Below, piece by piece: positions 4,944-5,704 of a stretch of 5,704 nt of DNA. Made by a program: the position numbers and the translations under genes. The stretch comes from Bifidobacterium breve (lineage in GTDB: Bacteria; Bacteroidota; Bacteroidia; Chitinophagales; Chitinophagaceae), in assembly GCA_943323935.2 (NCBI GenBank), contig CALPJR020000069.1:1-5704 (forward strand), given 5' to 3'. Every line of letters starts with the position of its first letter. The first letter of the stretch is position 1. Below the pieces are notes generated by a model, which worked only from the letters and a program-made list of their open reading frames with translations, was not told where the DNA came from and searched no databases.

Positions 4944-5704
4944 TGTCGCAATCCAATCCTATTCATATTGCTATACTAGACCTTTATGATGGCAGTGCTA
5001 ATGTAGGGATGGATTGTATTATGGATATACTAGATGATTGGAGTAAAAAGCAATCTATCTCAATCATTACAACCGTATTTGATGTTCGAGTTAAGCATGC
5101 ATTACCAGACGATACTTATGATTTATACCTTTCCTCGGGCGGTCCTGGTTCTCCTTTAGACACGCATACCACAGCTTGGGATATGGCTTATTGCAAATGG
5201 TTAGACCAAATGTATGCGCAAAAAAAACCTGTCCTTTTAATATGCCACAGTTTTCAAATCGCTTGTAGACATTTTGAAATTGGGAAAGTGGGTTTAAGAA
5301 AATCTAAGCAACTTGGCATTCTTCCTATCCATCCAACTGCGGATCATGCCATTTTTGAAGCATTACCTGATCCATTTTTTGCTTTGGAGAGTCGCATGTA
5401 TCAGATTACTGAACCCAATGATGAAAAAATTGAATCCATGGGGGCCACCATCATTGCATTAGAAAAAATAAGACCTCAACTACCTTATGAAAGGGCACTG
5501 ATGGCAGTTGCATTTAGTGACAAGATGATTGGTGTTCAATTTCATCCAGAAGCAACGAAAGAAAGATTATCCACTTACTTTAATACAGACGCCATTAAGA
5601 CAGCAGTCGTTGAAGACTTTAGTGAAGATAAGTGGCATCAAATTATCCAATCCTTAGAAGAAGATTCTAAAATCAAACATACTTGTAGCAGGTTTATTCC
5701 AAAC
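4943..5704 (+). CDS. Class I glutamine amidotransferase-like protein (GMP-synthase GATase type), 3' truncated by window end
   Basis: The open frame begins at ATG 4943-4945, sharing one base with the peptidase stop (TAATG), and continues for 254 codons without a stop to the window edge, so the C terminus is missing. The fold is a class I (triad) GATase: an oxyanion-type loop SSGGPGSP (64-71), the nucleophile elbow LLICHSFQIACRHF with Cys101 (98-111), and GVQFHPEAT with His201 and Glu203 (197-205). Class I GATases hydrolyse glutamine to deliver ammonia to a partner ligase or synthetase. The elbow is atypical, since the usual Gly residues on either side of Cys (GxCxG) are Leu99 and Ser103, while Gln105 is kept. 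About 50 residues follow the His-Glu motif, more than the bare domain needs. No synthetase domain is visible, so a partner enzyme may be encoded downstream. Alternatives are a peptidase C26-type gamma-glutamyl hydrolase or a GATase-like protein of other function. Confidence 0.88.
   Translation, partial: MSQSNPIHIAILDLYDGSANVGMDCIMDILDDWSKKQSISIITTVFDVRVKHALPDDTYDLYLSSGGPGSPLDTHTTAWDMAYCKWLDQMYAQKKPVLLICHSFQIACRHFEIGKVGLRKSKQLGILPIHPTADHAIFEALPDPFFALESRMYQITEPNDEKIESMGATIIALEKIRPQLPYERALMAVAFSDKMIGVQFHPEATKERLSTYFNTDAIKTAVVEDFSEDKWHQIIQSLEEDSKIKHTCSRFIPN

Overview
The window looks like chromosomal DNA of an AT-rich member of the Bacteroidota, possibly of the Chitinophaga/Saprospira side of the phylum (the class is a guess). 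The reasons are: start codons largely without Shine-Dalgarno sequences, three perfect matches to the Bacteroidota -7 promoter element TAnnTTTG placed just upstream of genes, a signal peptide ending in a typical Phe-Gly-Gln junction, and a LuxE-like acyltransferase, an M42 peptidase and a glutamine amidotransferase of types I associate with this phylum. No rRNA, tRNA, CRISPR array, insertion sequence or phage gene is visible.

Layout: (1) 1-108 is an AT-rich upstream region with a promoter-like element. (2) 109-1077 (+) encodes a ten-helix EamA/DMT-type transporter, and an 8-bp hairpin overlaps its stop codon. (3) 1078-1295 is a very AT-rich intergenic stretch holding four small inverted repeats and a TAnnTTTG box directly before the next gene. 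(4) 1296-2753 (+) encodes an unrecognised 485-residue protein: signal peptide, kelch/propeller-like ectodomain, one membrane helix and a basic C-terminal domain that reads like a winged helix. (5) 2739-3725 (-) encodes a stand-alone LuxE/PaaK-family acyl-protein synthetase-like protein, convergent with gene 4 and overlapping it by 15 bp. (6) 3726-3800 is a short divergent promoter region. (7) 3801-4943 (+) encodes a complete M42 metallo-aminopeptidase with all expected metal and catalytic residues and a Lys/Thr/Ser-rich N-terminal extension. (8) 4943-5704 (+) encodes a class I glutamine amidotransferase-like protein that overlaps the peptidase gene by one base (TAATG) and runs off the right edge.

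How they work together: only the M42 peptidase and the amidotransferase form an evident operon; their coupling suggests peptide or amide metabolism, with the rest of the operon outside the window. The transporter, the membrane protein and the LuxE-like gene are separate transcription units with no demonstrable functional link. The most unusual item is gene 4, which may be a one-piece transmembrane sensor/regulator: outside propeller, one helix, inside DNA-binding-like domain, with AT-rich dyads in front of its own start. That reading is inference and needs structure prediction. No unmistakable new multi-gene system is demonstrated here.
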